A stretch of 64,000 nt of DNA from Cellulosimicrobium composti (GCF_009711085.1 NZ_WMKA01000006.1:62001-126000), one strand, 5' to 3'. Shown: positions 10,305-19,632, numbered from the stretch's first letter. A program made the numbers and translations. Notes: generated from the sequence alone by a model not told the origin.

Positions 10305-10841
10305 ATGTCTCGAATCGGCAAGATCCCCGTTCCGGTGCCCGCCGGAGTGGACGTCACCATCAGCGGTGCGCTCGTGACCGTGAAGGGCCCCAAGGGCTCG
10401 CTCGAGCACCACGTGCCCGCCCCCATCCAGGTCGCTCAGGAGGACGGCACCCTCGTGGTGACGCGCCCGAACGACGAGCGCGAGTCCCGCGCGCTGCACG
10501 GCCTCACGCGCACCCTGCTGGCGAACATCGTCCAGGGCGTGACGCAGGGCTACGAGAAGAAGCTCGAGATCGTCGGCACCGGTTACCGCGTGACCGCCAA
10601 GGGCTCGGACCTCGAGTTCGCCCTCGGCTTCAGCCACCCGGTCGTCGTGACGCCGCCCGCGGGCATCACGTTCGCGGTCGAGAGCCCGACGAAGTTCTCG
10701 GTCTCCGGCATCGACAAGCAGCAGGTCGGCGAGGTCGCAGCGAACATCCGCAAGATTCGCAAGCCCGAGCCGTACAAGGGCAAGGGTGTGCGTTACGCCG
10801 GCGAGGTCGTCCGCCGCAAGGTCGGAAAGGCTGGTAAGTAA
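10305..10841 (+). CDS. rplF: 50S ribosomal protein L6
   Basis: L6 has two similar alpha/beta domains and lies near the factor-binding site. The 178-residue protein begins [17 protein letters not shown] and carries the C-terminal signature [16 protein letters not shown] very strong AAAGGAG lies before the ATG. It is followed two bases later by rplR. Confidence 0.99.
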   Translation: MSRIGKIPVPVPAGVDVTISGALVTVKGPKGSLEHHVPAPIQVAQEDGTLVVTRPNDERESRALHGLTRTLLANIVQGVTQGYEKKLEIVGTGYRVTAKGSDLEFALGFSHPVVVTPPAGITFAVESPTKFSVSGIDKQQVGEVAANIRKIRKPEPYKGKGVRYAGEVVRRKVGKAGK

Positions 10842-10843
10842 CG

Positions 10844-11215
10844 ATGGCTCTGAAGGTTCTCGGCAAGGGCAAGGCCGTCGCGCGTCAGCGCCGCCACCTG
10901 CGCCTGCGCAAGAAGATCAAGGGGACCGCCGCTCGTCCGCGCCTCGTGGTGACGCGCTCCTCGCGCCACATCACGGCCCAGGTCGTGGACGACACGATCG
11001 GCCAGACGCTCGCGTCGGCCTCGTCGCTCGAGGCGGACCTGCGTGCGCTCGACGGCGACAAGAGCGCCAAGGCCCGCAAGGTCGGCGAGCTCGTCGCCGA
11101 GCGTGCGAAGGCCAAGGGCGTCGACGCGGTCGTGTTCGACCGTGGCGGCAACAAGTACCACGGTCGGGTCGCTGCGGTCGCCGACGGCGCCCGCGAGGGC
11201 GGTCTGTCCCTGTGA
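10844..11215 (+). CDS. rplR: 50S ribosomal protein L18
   Basis: L18 binds 5S rRNA together with L5. The 123-residue protein has the basic N terminus and the conserved C-terminal [24 protein letters not shown]. Spacing of two bases from rplF and 40 bases to rpsE keeps it inside the spc operon. Confidence 0.99.
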   Translation: MALKVLGKGKAVARQRRHLRLRKKIKGTAARPRLVVTRSSRHITAQVVDDTIGQTLASASSLEADLRALDGDKSAKARKVGELVAERAKAKGVDAVVFDRGGNKYHGRVAAVADGAREGGLSL

Positions 11216-11255
11216 CGACGACGACCATCCCCACACGGAAGCAAAGGATTCTCTG

Positions 11256-11912
11256 ATGGCTGCAGGGCAGCGCAGCAACACCGGCGCCCCCACGGGTGCC
11301 GCCAACGAGTCGAGCGACCAGAACGCGCGCGGGGGGCGCCGCGACGACCGTCGCGGTGACCGTCGCGACGGTCGCCGTGGCGACGCAGCCGAGAAGAACG
11401 CCTTCGTCGAGCGCGTCGTCACCATCAACCGCGTCGCCAAGGTCGTCAAGGGCGGCCGCCGCTTCAGCTTCACCGCGCTCGTCGTGGTGGGCGACGGCGA
11501 CGGCACCGTCGGCGTCGGCTACGGCAAGGCGAAGGAGGTGCCCGCGGCGATCGCCAAGGGTGTCGAGGAGGCCAAGAAGAACTTCTTCAAGGTCCCGCGC
11601 ATCCAGGGCACCATCCCGCACCCCATCCAGGGTGAGGCCGCCGCCGGCGTCGTGTTCCTCCGTCCGGCCGCTCCCGGTACCGGTGTGATCGCCGGTGGTC
11701 CGGTGCGCGCCGTGCTGGAGTGCGCGGGCATCCACGACGTGCTGAGCAAGTCGCTCGGCTCGTCCAACGCGATCAACATCGTGCACGCGACCGTCGAGGC
11801 CCTGCGCAACCTGGAGCAGCCCGAGGCTGTCGCCGCGCGCCGTGGTCTCCCGCTCGAGGACGTGGCCCCGGCCGCGCTCCTGCGTGCCCGTGCTGCGGGG
11901 GTGAACGCCTGA
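11256..11912 (+). CDS. rpsE: 30S ribosomal protein S5 with Arg/Asp-rich N-terminal extension
   Basis: S5 contributes to decoding accuracy and the mRNA entry site. The ATG gives a 218-residue protein with a ~45-residue N-terminal extension full of Arg-Asp-Gly repeats ([18 protein letters not shown]) before the S5 core begins at [21 protein letters not shown]. coli S5 has 167 residues. The start is preceded by AAAGGA. The stop overlaps the rpmD start (TGATG). Confidence 0.96.
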   Translation: MAAGQRSNTGAPTGAANESSDQNARGGRRDDRRGDRRDGRRGDAAEKNAFVERVVTINRVAKVVKGGRRFSFTALVVVGDGDGTVGVGYGKAKEVPAAIAKGVEEAKKNFFKVPRIQGTIPHPIQGEAAAGVVFLRPAAPGTGVIAGGPVRAVLECAGIHDVLSKSLGSSNAINIVHATVEALRNLEQPEAVAARRGLPLEDVAPAALLRARAAGVNA

Positions 11913-12094
11913 TGGCCAGGCTCAAGGTGACCCAGACGAAGTCCGCCATCGGCGGCAAGCAGAACCAGCGCGACACGCTGCGCACTCTGGGCCTCAAGCG
12001 GATCGGCGACACCGCCGTGAAGGAGGACCGCCCGGAGATCCGCGGCATGGTCGCGACGGTGGCGCACCTCGTCACCGTTGAGGAGGTCGAGTGA
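11912..12094 (+). CDS. rpmD: 50S ribosomal protein L30
   Basis: L30 is a small large-subunit protein. The ATG overlapping the rpsE stop gives 60 residues beginning [19 protein letters not shown], the normal size. The longer open frame upstream is antiphase to rpsE and is not coding. Confidence 0.97.
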   Translation: MARLKVTQTKSAIGGKQNQRDTLRTLGLKRIGDTAVKEDRPEIRGMVATVAHLVTVEEVE

Positions 12095-12096
12095 CC

Positions 12097-12639
12097 ATGG
12101 CTGAGAAGGCCACCAAGGAGACCGCTGAGGCTCCGAAGAAGAAGGCCGCTGCGAAGGCCCCCGCGAAGGCGGAGACCGCGCAGACCGAGGGTGCCGGCGG
12201 CACGCTCAAGGTCCACCACCTGCGTCCGGCTCCCGGCGCCAAGAAGGCCAAGACCCGCGTGGGTCGTGGTGAGGCGTCGAAGGGTAAGACGGCGGGCCGC
12301 GGTACCAAGGGTACGAAGGCTCGTTACCAGGTCCCCGAGCGCTTCGAGGGCGGGCAGATGCCTCTGCACATGCGCCTCCCGAAGCTGCGCGGGTTCAAGA
12401 ACCCGTTCCGCACCGAGTACCAGGTCGTGAACCTGGACAAGCTCGCGGCGCTGTACCCCGAGGGTGGCCAGGTCACCGTCGAGGACCTCGTCGCGAAGGG
12501 CGCGGTCCGCAAGGGCCAGCTCGTCAAGGTGCTCGGCACGGGCGAGATCACCGTCAAGCTCGAGGTCGCGGTCGACGCCCTCTCGGGCTCGGCGCGCGAG
12601 AAGATCCTCGCGGCCGGCGGCTCGGTCTCCGAGGACTGA
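12097..12639 (+). CDS. rplO: 50S ribosomal protein L15 with Lys/Ala-rich N-terminal extension
   Basis: L15 is a late assembly protein of the large subunit. The 180-residue protein has a ~35-residue Lys/Ala/Glu-rich extension before the family core [23 protein letters not shown] and the [22 protein letters not shown] region. The ATG is 10 bases after AGGAGG; an in-frame GTG two codons earlier is only four bases from it. A strong hairpin follows, so it ends the spc unit. Confidence 0.96.
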   Translation: MAEKATKETAEAPKKKAAAKAPAKAETAQTEGAGGTLKVHHLRPAPGAKKAKTRVGRGEASKGKTAGRGTKGTKARYQVPERFEGGQMPLHMRLPKLRGFKNPFRTEYQVVNLDKLAALYPEGGQVTVEDLVAKGAVRKGQLVKVLGTGEITVKLEVAVDALSGSAREKILAAGGSVSED

Positions 12640-12646
12640 CAGCTCC

Positions 12647-12686
12647 GGACAGGGCCGGTGGCGCGCACGCGCCGTCGGCCCTGTCC
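12647..12686 (+). terminator. Strong terminator hairpin after rplO
   Basis: An almost perfect 18-bp stem (GGACAGGGCC outside, GGCGC inside, two G-U pairs between) closes a GCAC tetraloop, seven bases after the rplO stop. It separates secY from the ribosomal-protein genes. Confidence 0.8.
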
Positions 12687-12831
12687 GCGTCTGCGGACGT
12701 CCGCCCGCACGACCCGTGGTCCGTTCGGCAGCGCACCACGGTTAGACTCTCCGACGGTTGTCTCTCCGCGCCGCGGGGTGACCGCCGTCACTCCAGGTCC
12801 ACGGTCGGTCCGTCCGGTCGTCGGGACCGAC

Positions 12832-12862
12832 TTGCCGTTCGACGCGACGCTACGGCTAGGGT
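12832..12862 (+). promoter_or_regulatory. Candidate promoter of secY-adk-map
   Basis: TTGCCG and TAGGGT are separated by 19 bp, about 85 bases before the secY start. A second possible -10 (TAGACT at 12743-12748) lies further upstream. The 307-bp gap between rplO and secY holds the terminator and these promoter-like sites but no gene. Confidence 0.45.
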
Positions 12863-12946
12863 GCCTCTTGGCGCCCGTGCCGTGCGTCACACCTCGCCGG
12901 GCCTCCCGGCGACACGACATCCCGCCTCGGCGGGCCAGGAGGATAG

Positions 12947-14245
12947 GTGCTCAGCGCATTCGCCCGGGCTTTCCGGACGCCCGACCTGCGGCGCAAGCTG
13001 CTGTTCACGATCGCGATCATGGCGATCTTCCGGGTGGGGTCGTTCATCCCCACGCCGGGCGTGGACTACCCCAACGTGCAGCAGTGCATCGCGGAGACCG
13101 CCGACGGCAACGACCTGCTCGGCCTCGTCAACCTGTTCAGCGGCGGGGCTCTGCTCCAGCTGTCGATCTTCGCGCTCGGCATCATGCCGTACATCACCGC
13201 GAGCATCATCGTCCAGCTGCTGCGCGTCGTGATCCCTCGCTTCGAGGCGCTCCACAAGGAGGGCCAGTCGGGCCAGGCGAAGCTGACGCAGTACACGCGC
13301 TACCTGACGATCGCGCTCGCCATCCTCCAGTCGACGACCGTCATCACGACGGCGCGCAACGGCCTGCTCTTCCAGGGCTGCTCGGTCGACGTCATCCCCG
13401 ACGGCAGCTTCCTGACGATGGCGCTCATGGTCATCACCATGACCGCGGGCACGGGCCTCATCATGTGGCTCGGCGAGCTCATCACGGAGCGCGGCGTCGG
13501 CAACGGCATGTCGCTGCTCATCTTCACGTCGATCGCCGCGAGCTTCCCGACCGCCCTGTGGTCGATCGCCGGTGGCGCGAACGGCGCGACGAACTTCATC
13601 ATCATGATCGCGGTCATCGTGGTCGTCATCGGCCTGGTCGTGTTCGTGGAGCAGTCGCAGCGCCGCGTGCCGGTCCAGTACGCCAAGCGCATGGTGGGGC
13701 GCCGCATGTACGGCGGCTCGAGCACGTACATCCCGATCAAGATCAACATGGCCGGCGTCATCCCGGTGATCTTCGCGGCCTCGCTGCTCGCGGTCCCGGG
13801 CCTCATCGCGCAGTTCGGCGACCAGAGCGCCGACTGGGTCATCTGGATCAGCACCAACCTCGCCGACCCGGCAGCGCCGCTGCACATCGTGCTCTACGTG
13901 CTGATGATCCTGTTCTTCTGCTTCTTCTACACGTCGATCACGTTCAACCCGGACGAGGTCGCGGACAACATGAAGAAGTACGGCGGGTTCATCCCGGGCA
14001 TCCGCGCCGGTCGCCCCACGGCCGAGTACCTCGACTACGTCATCACCCGCATCACGTCCGCGGGCTCCATCTACCTCGCGCTCGTCGCACTGCTGCCGAC
14101 GCTGGTCCTCATCGGGCTCGGCGTGAGCACCAACATCCCGTTCGGTGGCTCCTCGATCATCATCGTCGTCGGCGTCGGCCTGGAGACGGTCAAGCAGATC
14201 AACTCCCAGCTGCAGCAGCGCCACTACGAAGGGTTCCTCCGTTGA
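12947..14245 (+). CDS. secY: Protein translocase subunit SecY
   Basis: SecY is the membrane channel of the general secretion pathway. The 432-residue product has about ten hydrophobic segments, and the N terminus MLSAFARAFRTPDLRRKLLFT is typical. Family motifs include GVDYPNVQQC and the cytoplasmic loop RRVPVQYAKRMVGRRMYGG. The GTG start follows AGGAGGATAG. The last four bases overlap the adk start, implying co-translation. Confidence 0.99.
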   Translation: MLSAFARAFRTPDLRRKLLFTIAIMAIFRVGSFIPTPGVDYPNVQQCIAETADGNDLLGLVNLFSGGALLQLSIFALGIMPYITASIIVQLLRVVIPRFEALHKEGQSGQAKLTQYTRYLTIALAILQSTTVITTARNGLLFQGCSVDVIPDGSFLTMALMVITMTAGTGLIMWLGELITERGVGNGMSLLIFTSIAASFPTALWSIAGGANGATNFIIMIAVIVVVIGLVVFVEQSQRRVPVQYAKRMVGRRMYGGSSTYIPIKINMAGVIPVIFAASLLAVPGLIAQFGDQSADWVIWISTNLADPAAPLHIVLYVLMILFFCFFYTSITFNPDEVADNMKKYGGFIPGIRAGRPTAEYLDYVITRITSAGSIYLALVALLPTLVLIGLGVSTNIPFGGSSIIIVVGVGLETVKQINSQLQQRHYEGFLR

Positions 14246-14853
14246 GCAACGCCACCGACGGCCAGTCCGCGTCGCGCCCCGCCCGTCTCGTCATCATGGG
14301 CCCCCAGGGCGCGGGCAAGGGCACGCAGGCCGCCCGGCTCGCCGAGCAGCTGTCCATCCCCGCGATCTCGACCGGCGACATCTTCCGGGCGAACATCAAG
14401 GGCGGCACGGAGCTCGGTCGGCTCGCGCAGGAGTACACCGCGAAGGGCGAGCTCGTCCCGGACTCGGTGACCAACGCGATGGTGCGCGACCGCCTCGCGC
14501 AGGACGACGCCGCGCAGGGGTTCATCCTCGACGGCTACCCGCGCAACGCGGCCCAGGTCGTCGAGCTCGACGCGATCCTCGCCGACCTCGGCGTCGCGCT
14601 GGACGGCGTCGTCGAGCTCACCGCGGACCGTGACGAGCTCCTCGCGCGCCTCGCGAAGCGTGCCGAGATCGAGGGCCGCGAGGACGACACCGAGGAGGCG
14701 ATCGCGCGCCGTCTCGACATCTACGCCGAGCAGACGGCGCCGCTCACGTCCGCCTACGACGAGCGCGGGCTGCTGGTCCGCGTCGACGGCATCGGCGACA
14801 TCGACGAGGTCACCGGGCGCATCGTCTCGGCGCTGACCGCTCTCGTCGGCTGA
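14242..14853 (+). CDS. adk: Adenylate kinase
   Basis: The enzyme interconverts ATP plus AMP with two ADP. The TTG start overlaps the secY stop (TTGA), has GAAGGG eight bases upstream, and leaves a short leader before LVIMGPQGAGKGT, the P-loop. A later ATG would cut into the first beta strand. The product has 203 residues. The lid is short (RAEIEGREDDTEEAIARRL) and lacks zinc cysteines, and the NMP site reads DGYPRN. It belongs to the secY-adk-map operon. Confidence 0.93.
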   Translation: MSNATDGQSASRPARLVIMGPQGAGKGTQAARLAEQLSIPAISTGDIFRANIKGGTELGRLAQEYTAKGELVPDSVTNAMVRDRLAQDDAAQGFILDGYPRNAAQVVELDAILADLGVALDGVVELTADRDELLARLAKRAEIEGREDDTEEAIARRLDIYAEQTAPLTSAYDERGLLVRVDGIGDIDEVTGRIVSALTALVG

Positions 14854-14896
14854 GCCGGCGACGGTCGTCCCGCACGGTCCTCCGGGGAGCAGCACG

Positions 14897-15733
14897 ATGT
14901 TCGGTCGCGAGCGCATCGAGTACAAGACGCACGACCAGGTCCGGTCGATGCGCAGCGCCGGCCTCGTCGTCGCGCGCGCGCTCGAGACCGTCCGGGACGC
15001 GGTGCGGCCGGGCATGACGACGGCCGACCTGGACGCGCTGGCCGCGGCGGTCATCGCTGACGCGGGGGCGACGCCCTCGTTCCTCGGTTACGAGGGCTAC
15101 CCGGCGTCGCTGTGCGTGTCCGTGAACGACGAGGTCGTGCACGGCATCCCGGGCCCCCGCGAGCTGCGCCCGGGCGACGTCGTCTCCGTGGACTGCGGCG
15201 CGATCGTCGACGGCTGGCACGGGGACTCCGCCGTGTCGTTCGTGCTCGGCGACGGCGACCCGCGCGACGAGGCCCTCGTCGAGGCCACGCGCCGCGCGAT
15301 GTGGGCGGGCATCGCCGCGCTCGCGACGAGCGAGCGCCTGTGCGAGGTCGGGATCGCGATCGAGGAGTCCGTCCGTGCGTCGGGCGAGTCCGACGGCGTG
15401 ACGTACGGGATCGTCGAGGACTACGTGGGCCACGGGATCGGGTCCGCGATGCACCAGCCGCCGGACGTCCCGAACTACCGCACGCGCGAGAAGGGCCCGC
15501 GGCTGAAGCCGGGCATGTGCCTCGCGATCGAGCCGATGGTGACGCTGGGGGACCGGTTCACCGAGGTGTGCGAGGACGACTGGACGGTCGTGACGGACGA
15601 CGGCGCGCGCGCCGCGCACTGGGAGCACAGCGTCGCGATCCTCGAGGACGGCATCTGGGTGCTGACCGCCGCGGACGGCGGCGCGGCGGAGCTCGCCGAG
15701 CGCGGCGTCCGGGTCGCGGCCCTCTCGTCCTGA
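14897..15733 (+). CDS. map: Methionine aminopeptidase, type I
   Basis: The enzyme removes the N-terminal methionine from new proteins. The 278-residue protein has the complete pita-bread metal site: Asp99, Asp110, His179, Glu212 and Glu243, with the substrate-binding His82. No N-terminal SH3-binding extension is present. GGGGAGCA precedes the ATG. A 10-bp hairpin lies nine bases after the stop. Confidence 0.98.
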   Translation: MFGRERIEYKTHDQVRSMRSAGLVVARALETVRDAVRPGMTTADLDALAAAVIADAGATPSFLGYEGYPASLCVSVNDEVVHGIPGPRELRPGDVVSVDCGAIVDGWHGDSAVSFVLGDGDPRDEALVEATRRAMWAGIAALATSERLCEVGIAIEESVRASGESDGVTYGIVEDYVGHGIGSAMHQPPDVPNYRTREKGPRLKPGMCLAIEPMVTLGDRFTEVCEDDWTVVTDDGARAAHWEHSVAILEDGIWVLTAADGGAAELAERGVRVAALSS

Positions 15734-15742
15734 CGCGAGCGA

Positions 15743-15766
15743 CCGGGCGCCGGCCTCGGCGTCCGG
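15743..15766 (+). terminator. Hairpin after map
   Basis: A 10-bp stem (CCGGGCGCCG with CGGCGTCCGG, one G-U pair) and GCCT loop. It separates map from the infA promoter region. Confidence 0.55.
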
Positions 15767-15810
15767 CCCGGGGGAGTGACGCGTCGCACCCCGCCTGCCG
15801 AGCCCCGAGG

Positions 15811-15840
15811 TTTCGCGTCCCTTGCCTGATGCCGTAGGAT
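15811..15840 (+). promoter_or_regulatory. Possible promoter of infA-rpmJ
   Basis: A clear -10 box TAGGAT (15835-15840) has only a weak -35 (TTTCGC, 18-bp spacer). It would give a leader of about 160 nt before infA. Confidence 0.4.
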
Positions 15841-16005
15841 AGTCCGTCGGGTGTAGTCCGTGCACGTCGTTCGACCGGCCCCCGTCCCTCGGGACCCGGG
15901 CGACCGACCGCCGCACGCGGCTCCACGCACCTCCCACGATCGGACGACCCGCGGGTCGGGCGCGCGCGGGAGTCCTAGCAGTTCAGACGAGAGTTAGCGG
16001 AGGAC

Positions 16006-16227
16006 ATGGCAAAGAAGGACGGTGTCATCGAGATCGAGGGCAGCGTGGTCGAGGCCCTGCCGAACGCGATGTTCCGCGTGGAGCTGGCCAACGGTCACAA
16101 GGTTCTCGCGCACATCTCGGGCAAGATGCGCCAGCACTACATCCGGATCCTCCCCGAGGACCGGGTCGTGGTCGAGCTGAGCCCGTACGACCTGTCCCGC
16201 GGCCGGATCGTCTACCGCTACAAGTAG
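16006..16227 (+). CDS. infA: Translation initiation factor IF-1
   Basis: IF-1 blocks the A site during initiation. The 73-residue product is a single OB fold and matches the family throughout ([20 protein letters not shown] to the C-terminal [10 protein letters not shown]). GCGGAGG precedes the ATG. rpmJ follows after about 95 bp, as in most Gram-positive bacteria. Confidence 0.99.
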   Translation: MAKKDGVIEIEGSVVEALPNAMFRVELANGHKVLAHISGKMRQHYIRILPEDRVVVELSPYDLSRGRIVYRYK

Positions 16228-16322
16228 TCGCCACGCGTCCACCCACTCACCCGCCTCGCCACCCGGTCACCGGGGCCGCACGTCGGTCGCGCCCGGAGCG
16301 GGGCACCACTGAGGGAACGAAG

Positions 16323-16436
16323 ATGAAGGTCAAGCCCAGCGTCAAGAAGATCTGCGACAAGTGCAAGGTGATCCGCCGGCACGGTCGCGTCATGGTGATC
16401 TGCGACAACCTGCGGCACAAGCAGCGCCAGGGCTGA
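16323..16436 (+). CDS. rpmJ: 50S ribosomal protein L36, zinc-binding type
   Basis: This very short gene encodes 37 residues, [20 protein letters not shown] onward. It keeps the zinc ligands Cys11, Cys14, Cys27 and His32, so it is the zinc-containing form, matching the zinc form of S14 nearby. GAGGGAACGA precedes the ATG. Confidence 0.97.
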   Translation: MKVKPSVKKICDKCKVIRRHGRVMVICDNLRHKQRQG

Positions 16437-16675
16437 GCCCGCGCGCCTGCGCCACGGGTGAGGGTCCTTCGGGGCCGTGATCACCGGGCCGCCCGTCACC
16501 ACGACGGCCGGCCACCAGCGCACCACCACGAACCTGCTCGGCACCCCGGACGCGAGTCCGGGCGGAGAACGCCACAGGCAGGGGAACCCCCGGCTCGGAG
16601 GCCGGGGCCCGCGGAGCTCCCCGTGGGAGGGCGGTGCGACAGACCTCCGACGAAGAACGAGGAGCCGAAAGGCAC

Positions 16676-17050
16676 ATGGCACGTCTCATCGGCGTCGACC
16701 TCCCCCGCGACAAGCGGCTCGAGGTCGCGCTCACCTACATCTACGGCGTCGGCCGTACCCGCGCCCAGCAGACGCTGGCCGCGACCGGCATCAGCCCGGA
16801 CGCGCGCGTGAAGGACCTCGGCGACGCCGAGCTCGTCGCGCTGCGCGACTACCTCGAGGGCAACTACAAGCTCGAGGGTGACCTCCGTCGTGAGGTGGCC
16901 GCCGACATCCGCCGCAAGGTCGAGATCGGCACCTACCAGGGCCTGCGTCACCGCCGCGGCCTGCCCGTGCGCGGCCAGCGCACGAAGACCAACGCGCGTA
17001 CGCGCAAGGGACCGAAGCGCACCGTGGCCGGCAAGAAGAAGGCCCGCTGA
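16676..17050 (+). CDS. rpsM: 30S ribosomal protein S13
   Basis: S13 contacts the large subunit and P-site tRNA. The ATG gives 124 residues starting [21 protein letters not shown] and ending in the basic [21 protein letters not shown] tail. An in-frame start 14 codons earlier is rejected because family members begin at this methionine and GGAGCCGAAAGG lies just before it. A 239-bp gap separates it from rpmJ, with a small 7-bp hairpin at 16588-16607. Confidence 0.97.
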   Translation: MARLIGVDLPRDKRLEVALTYIYGVGRTRAQQTLAATGISPDARVKDLGDAELVALRDYLEGNYKLEGDLRREVAADIRRKVEIGTYQGLRHRRGLPVRGQRTKTNARTRKGPKRTVAGKKKAR

Positions 17051-17163
17051 GCCAGTCCGCAGGGCGGGCCCTGCTCGCGCGCTGACCCGGACCTCACGGT
17101 CCGCGTCGTGCCGGGTGGAGATCCCCGCGGTCAGACCACCTCAGACCAGGAGAGAAGAAGGAC

Positions 17164-17568
17164 ATGCCTCCCAAGACTCGCGCCGCCGCTGGGCGCAAGC
17201 CTCGCCGCAAGGACAAGAAGAACGTCCCCGCCGGCCAGGCGCACATCAAGAGCACGTTCAACAACACGATCGTGTCGATCACGGACCCGTCGGGCGCCGT
17301 GATCGCGTGGGCCTCCGGCGGCGACGTCGGCTTCAAGGGCTCGCGCAAGTCGACCCCCTTCGCCGCCGGCCTCGCGGCCGAGGCCGCTGCGCGCAAGGCG
17401 CAGGAGCACGGCATGAAGAAGGTCGACGTCTTCGTGAAGGGCCCGGGCTCGGGTCGCGAGACCGCGATCCGCTCGCTGCAGTCGGCCGGCCTCGAGGTCG
17501 GCTCGATCCAGGACGTCACGCCGCAGGCGCACAACGGGTGCCGCCCGCCCAAGCGTCGTCGCGTCTGA
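17164..17568 (+). CDS. rpsK: 30S ribosomal protein S11
   Basis: S11 lies on the platform near the Shine-Dalgarno helix. The 134-residue protein has [19 protein letters not shown] and the C-terminal [17 protein letters not shown] strong AGGAGAGAAGGA precedes the ATG. rpsD, which follows rpsK in many bacteria, is absent here, as in Streptomyces. Confidence 0.99.
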   Translation: MPPKTRAAAGRKPRRKDKKNVPAGQAHIKSTFNNTIVSITDPSGAVIAWASGGDVGFKGSRKSTPFAAGLAAEAAARKAQEHGMKKVDVFVKGPGSGRETAIRSLQSAGLEVGSIQDVTPQAHNGCRPPKRRRV

Positions 17569-17583
17569 CCCCTTCGTCGGCGT

Positions 17584-17630
17584 GCCGTCGACGGGCCGCC
17601 CGGTCGTGACCGGCCGAGCCCGTCGACGGC
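17584..17630 (+). terminator. Two-part hairpin between rpsK and rpoA
   Basis: An outer perfect 12-bp stem (GCCGTCGACGGG with CCCGTCGACGGC) encloses an inner CCGGTC/GACCGG hairpin. It begins 16 bases after rpsK. It could terminate, attenuate or stabilise the transcript. Confidence 0.55.
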
Positions 17631-17673
17631 GCCCGTCACGGGGTGACCGCCTCCTGACGGGGCCGACGCCCCT

Positions 17674-17703
17674 CCCGGTCGGGTGGACAGAGTCCCGACC
17701 GGG
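17674..17703 (+). promoter_or_regulatory. Second hairpin in the rpoA leader
   Basis: A perfect 10-bp stem (CCCGGTCGGG with CCCGACCGGG) and 10-base loop, about 80 bases before the rpoA start. With the preceding hairpin it makes the 213-bp rpsK-rpoA gap highly structured. Confidence 0.45.
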
Positions 17704-17781
17704 GCCGCGTGCCGCAGGCGCGCACCTCGCCTTGAACCGTGCAGCGTCATATGGCGGACGCTCACCGAAAGGAAACCACCA

Positions 17782-18801
17782 GTGCTGATCGCACAGCGCC
17801 CCACCTTGACCGAAGAGGTCATCTCGGAGAACCGTTCGCGCTTCTCCATCGAGCCGCTGGAGCCGGGCTTCGGTTACACGCTCGGCAACTCGCTGCGTCG
17901 CACGCTGCTGTCGTCCATCCCGGGCGCGGCGGTCACCTCCATCCGCATCGACGGTGTGCTCCACGAGTTCACCACCGTGCCGGGTGTGAAGGAGGACGTC
18001 ACCGAGATCATCCTCAACATCAAGAACCTCGTCGTCTCCTCGGAGAACGACGAGCCCGTCGTGATGTACCTGCGCAAGCAGGGTGCTGGTGCGGTCACCG
18101 CGGCGGACATCGTGCCGCCCGCGGGTGTCGAGGTCCACAACCCCGACCTCCACATCGCCACGCTCAACGACAAGGGCAAGCTCGAGATCGAGCTGACCGT
18201 CGAGCGCGGCCGTGGGTACGTCTCGGCGTCGCAGAACAAGTCGTTCGACGCCGAGATCGGCCGGATCCCGGTCGACTCGATCTACTCGCCCGTCCTCAAG
18301 GTGACCTACAAGGTCGAGGCGACGCGTGTCGAGCAGCGGACGGACTTCGACAAGCTGGTCGTGGACGTCGAGACGAAGCCGGCGATCTCGCCGCGCGACG
18401 CGCTCGCGTCGGCCGGCAAGACGCTCGTCGAGCTCTTCGGGCTGGCCCGTGAGCTCAACGTCGAGGCGGAGGGCATCGAGATCGGCCCGTCGCCGACGGA
18501 CGCGGCTCTCGCCGCGGACCTGGCGCTGCCGATCGAGGAGCTCAACCTCACGATCCGCTCGTACAACTGCCTCAAGCGCGAGGGCATCCACCAGGTGGGC
18601 GAGCTCGTCGCACGCAGCGAGGCGGACCTGCTGGACATCCGCAACTTCGGTGCGAAGTCCATCAACGAGGTGAAGGAGAAGCTCGCCGAGCTCGGCCTGT
18701 CCCTCAAGGACTCGCCGCTCGACTTCGACCCGTCGGCCGCCGCGTACTACGAGGGCGACGACGACGAGGCGACGTTCTCGGACACCGAGCAGCAGTACTG
18801 A
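17782..18801 (+). CDS. rpoA: DNA-directed RNA polymerase subunit alpha
   Basis: Alpha nucleates RNA polymerase assembly and its C-terminal domain binds activators and UP elements. The GTG ([21 protein letters not shown]) follows AAAGGAAA and gives 339 residues. The N-terminal dimerisation domain covers about residues 1-230, the C-terminal domain about 250-315 ([29 protein letters not shown]), and an acidic tail follows. The frame stays open for 33 codons upstream, but that part is the leader. Confidence 0.98.
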   Translation: MLIAQRPTLTEEVISENRSRFSIEPLEPGFGYTLGNSLRRTLLSSIPGAAVTSIRIDGVLHEFTTVPGVKEDVTEIILNIKNLVVSSENDEPVVMYLRKQGAGAVTAADIVPPAGVEVHNPDLHIATLNDKGKLEIELTVERGRGYVSASQNKSFDAEIGRIPVDSIYSPVLKVTYKVEATRVEQRTDFDKLVVDVETKPAISPRDALASAGKTLVELFGLARELNVEAEGIEIGPSPTDAALAADLALPIEELNLTIRSYNCLKREGIHQVGELVARSEADLLDIRNFGAKSINEVKEKLAELGLSLKDSPLDFDPSAAAYYEGDDDEATFSDTEQQY

Positions 18802-18875
18802 GCCTGCGGCTCTAGACACCTCAGCGCGTCCGGGTCCGCACCTGCGGCGCGACAACTTCCCAAGGAGCACATCCC

Positions 18876-19436
18876 ATGCCTACCCCCGCCAAGGGCCCCC
18901 GGCTCGGCAGTGGTCCGGCTCACGAGCGCCTGATGCTCGCGAACCTGTCCACCCAGCTCTTCGAGCACGGCCGGATCACGACCACCGAGACCAAGGCGAA
19001 GCGCCTGCGTCCGGTCGCCGAGCGCCTCATCACGTTCGCCAAGCGTGGCGACCTGCACGCCCGTCGTCGCGTCCTGCGCGTCGTGCGCGACAAGTCCGTG
19101 GTGCACACGCTGTTCACCGAGATCGCCCCGCAGATGGCGGAGCGTGAGGGTGGCTACACGCGCATCACGAAGGTCGGCACGCGCAAGGGCGACAACGCGC
19201 CCCTCGCGGTCATCGAGCTCGTGACCGAGCCCGTCAGCCCGAAGCAGGCCGTAGTCCGCGAGGCGGAGAAGGCTGCGGAGAAGGCGAGCAAGAAGGCCGA
19301 CAAGCCGGCCGCGAAGGCGGACACGGTCGAGGACGCGCCCGTCGAGGACGCTCCCGCCGCCGTCGAGGACGCTCCCGCCGAGGACGTCCAGGACGCGCCC
19401 GTCGAGGACGCCGCGGAGGAGAAGAAGGAGGCCTGA
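18876..19436 (+). CDS. rplQ: 50S ribosomal protein L17 with acidic repeat tail
   Basis: L17 lies at the tunnel exit. The core of about 120 residues ([20 protein letters not shown] onward) is normal. A C-terminal extension of about 65 residues follows, first Lys/Ala-rich and then built of imperfect repeats of Glu-Asp-Ala-Pro ([20 protein letters not shown]). The tail is not part of the conserved L17 fold. It is the last gene of the alpha operon and is followed by a very strong terminator. Confidence 0.98.
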   Translation: MPTPAKGPRLGSGPAHERLMLANLSTQLFEHGRITTTETKAKRLRPVAERLITFAKRGDLHARRRVLRVVRDKSVVHTLFTEIAPQMAEREGGYTRITKVGTRKGDNAPLAVIELVTEPVSPKQAVVREAEKAAEKASKKADKPAAKADTVEDAPVEDAPAAVEDAPAEDVQDAPVEDAAEEKKEA

Positions 19437-19471
19437 GCCTCCTCCTCGCCGCGCGAGCACCGCTCGTGACG

Positions 19472-19503
19472 CAGGGCCCGGGACCGCACGGTCCCGGGCC
19501 CTG
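19472..19503 (+). terminator. Strong terminator after rplQ
   Basis: A perfect 14-bp stem (CAGGGCCCGGGACC with its complement) closes a GCAC loop, 35 bases after the rplQ stop. Confidence 0.85.
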
Positions 19504-19522
19504 TGTCGTCCGCAGGCTCCAG

Positions 19523-19588
19523 CCCGCCCATCATGTGGTTACCGCCCGTCCGGTCGCTCCGACGGGCGGCAACCGCATGCTCGGCGGG
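19523..19588. repeat. Palindromic intergenic repeat, copy A
   Basis: A 66-nt imperfect palindrome has two 28-nt arms around a 10-nt loop. The inner stem CGCCCGTC/GACGGGCG and the outer CATGCGG/CCGCATG blocks are shared with copies B to E. It lies between the rplQ terminator and the next promoter. Confidence 0.85.
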
Positions 19589-19626
19589 TGGGGGTGAGCC
19601 GTCGCGCGCGGGGGAGCGGCGCGTCC

Positions 19627-19632
19627 TAGGGT
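19627..19632 (+). promoter_or_regulatory. -10 box of leaderless hydrolase transcript
   Basis: TAGGGT ends six bases before the GTG start of the downstream gene. This leaves no room for a ribosome binding site. No clear -35 is visible. Confidence 0.6.

Noticed and set aside
12640-12946. A small gene between rplO and secY
   Set aside because: Frames there have no conserved start or ribosome site and overlap the terminator hairpin and promoter-like boxes.
12658-14241. An N-terminal extension of adk through secY (731-codon frame)
   Set aside because: The extension is the out-of-frame shadow of secY. The adenylate kinase fold starts at the TTG overlapping the secY stop.
17683-17781. An rpoA start 33 codons upstream
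   Set aside because: The extra residues match no alpha subunit, overlap a strong hairpin, and the GTG at 17782 has a good ribosome site.
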